From the NCBI RefSeq assembly GCF_014805625.2, contig NW_023998422.1, positions 8,607,049-8,671,048 of the forward strand: a DNA stretch of 64,000 bases, given 5' to 3'. This document shows, piece by piece, positions 63,871 through 64,000 of the stretch. The position numbers and the translations under genes were made by a program. Numbering within the stretch: the stretch's first letter is position 1; every line of letters starts with the position of its first letter. This stretch comes from Glossina fuscipes. Taxonomy: Eukaryota > Arthropoda > Insecta > Diptera > Glossinidae. The notes below the pieces were generated by a model that was not told where the DNA came from, searched no databases, and worked only from the letters and a program-made list of their open reading frames with translations.

Positions 63871-64000
63871 TGTTTGTTGTATCGGTTGCCACGCCCTACC
63901 ATGTTTGCGATGGCTCAGGGGCACACTTGCAATTTGATTTTGTACAAGTTGTGTGTGTGTGCCTCTGTGCTAGTCGTATATATGCTTTCGTTTTTCTTCT

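Overview
This is eukaryotic, AT-rich, intron-bearing DNA from a higher fly. The proteins it encodes (RpL19, an Arf6/Arf51F GTPase, Rif1 with C-terminal PP1-docking motifs, mitochondrial glycerol-3-phosphate dehydrogenase, a MAIP1-like protein, a Mab-21/cGAS-like receptor) have dipteran character. The compact 55-75 bp introns beside longer ones, and the many dispersed fly-type repeats, agree. A brachyceran such as a calyptrate fly is my inference; I cannot name the species. One 10-N assembly gap lies at 31277-31286.

Layout. 1-8.5 kb is gene-poor with dispersed repeats. 8.5-14 kb is a compact gene cluster: RpL19 (+), then a MAIP1-like mitochondrial gene and a cGAS-like nucleotidyltransferase gene, both on the minus strand. 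14-19.9 kb is repeats and remnants. 19.9-22.5 kb holds a complete eight-exon mitochondrial glycerol-3-phosphate dehydrogenase paralogue (copy A, +) whose active-site motifs are degraded. 23-31 kb is repeats, a mariner-type fragment and a dead LINE. 31.3-32.5 kb holds the 5' half of a second, conserved glycerol-3-phosphate dehydrogenase (copy B, -), cut by the assembly gap. 35.4-36.3 kb carries two abutting gene fragments, one Prp4-kinase-like and one Gclm-like. 40.4-41.4 kb encodes a small zeste/Myb-SANT-like protein with a repeated coiled coil. 43.2-47.9 kb is Rif1 (-). 52.7-54.9 kb is the Arf6/Arf51F gene (+), followed by a very AT-rich tail. 56-64 kb is repeats and a second dead LINE.

The genes do not form one pathway. 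They are housekeeping genes (translation, mitochondrial metabolism, replication timing, membrane traffic) with one innate-immunity candidate among them. The most interesting items are the cGAS-like receptor gene with an intact catalytic triad and a TATA/Inr promoter; the inverted pair of glycerol-3-phosphate dehydrogenase paralogues, one of which looks like a pseudoenzyme kept in frame; and a dispersed repeat family with perfect 14-bp subterminal inverted repeats and about 140-150 bp internal repeat units, resembling non-autonomous Helentron-type elements.
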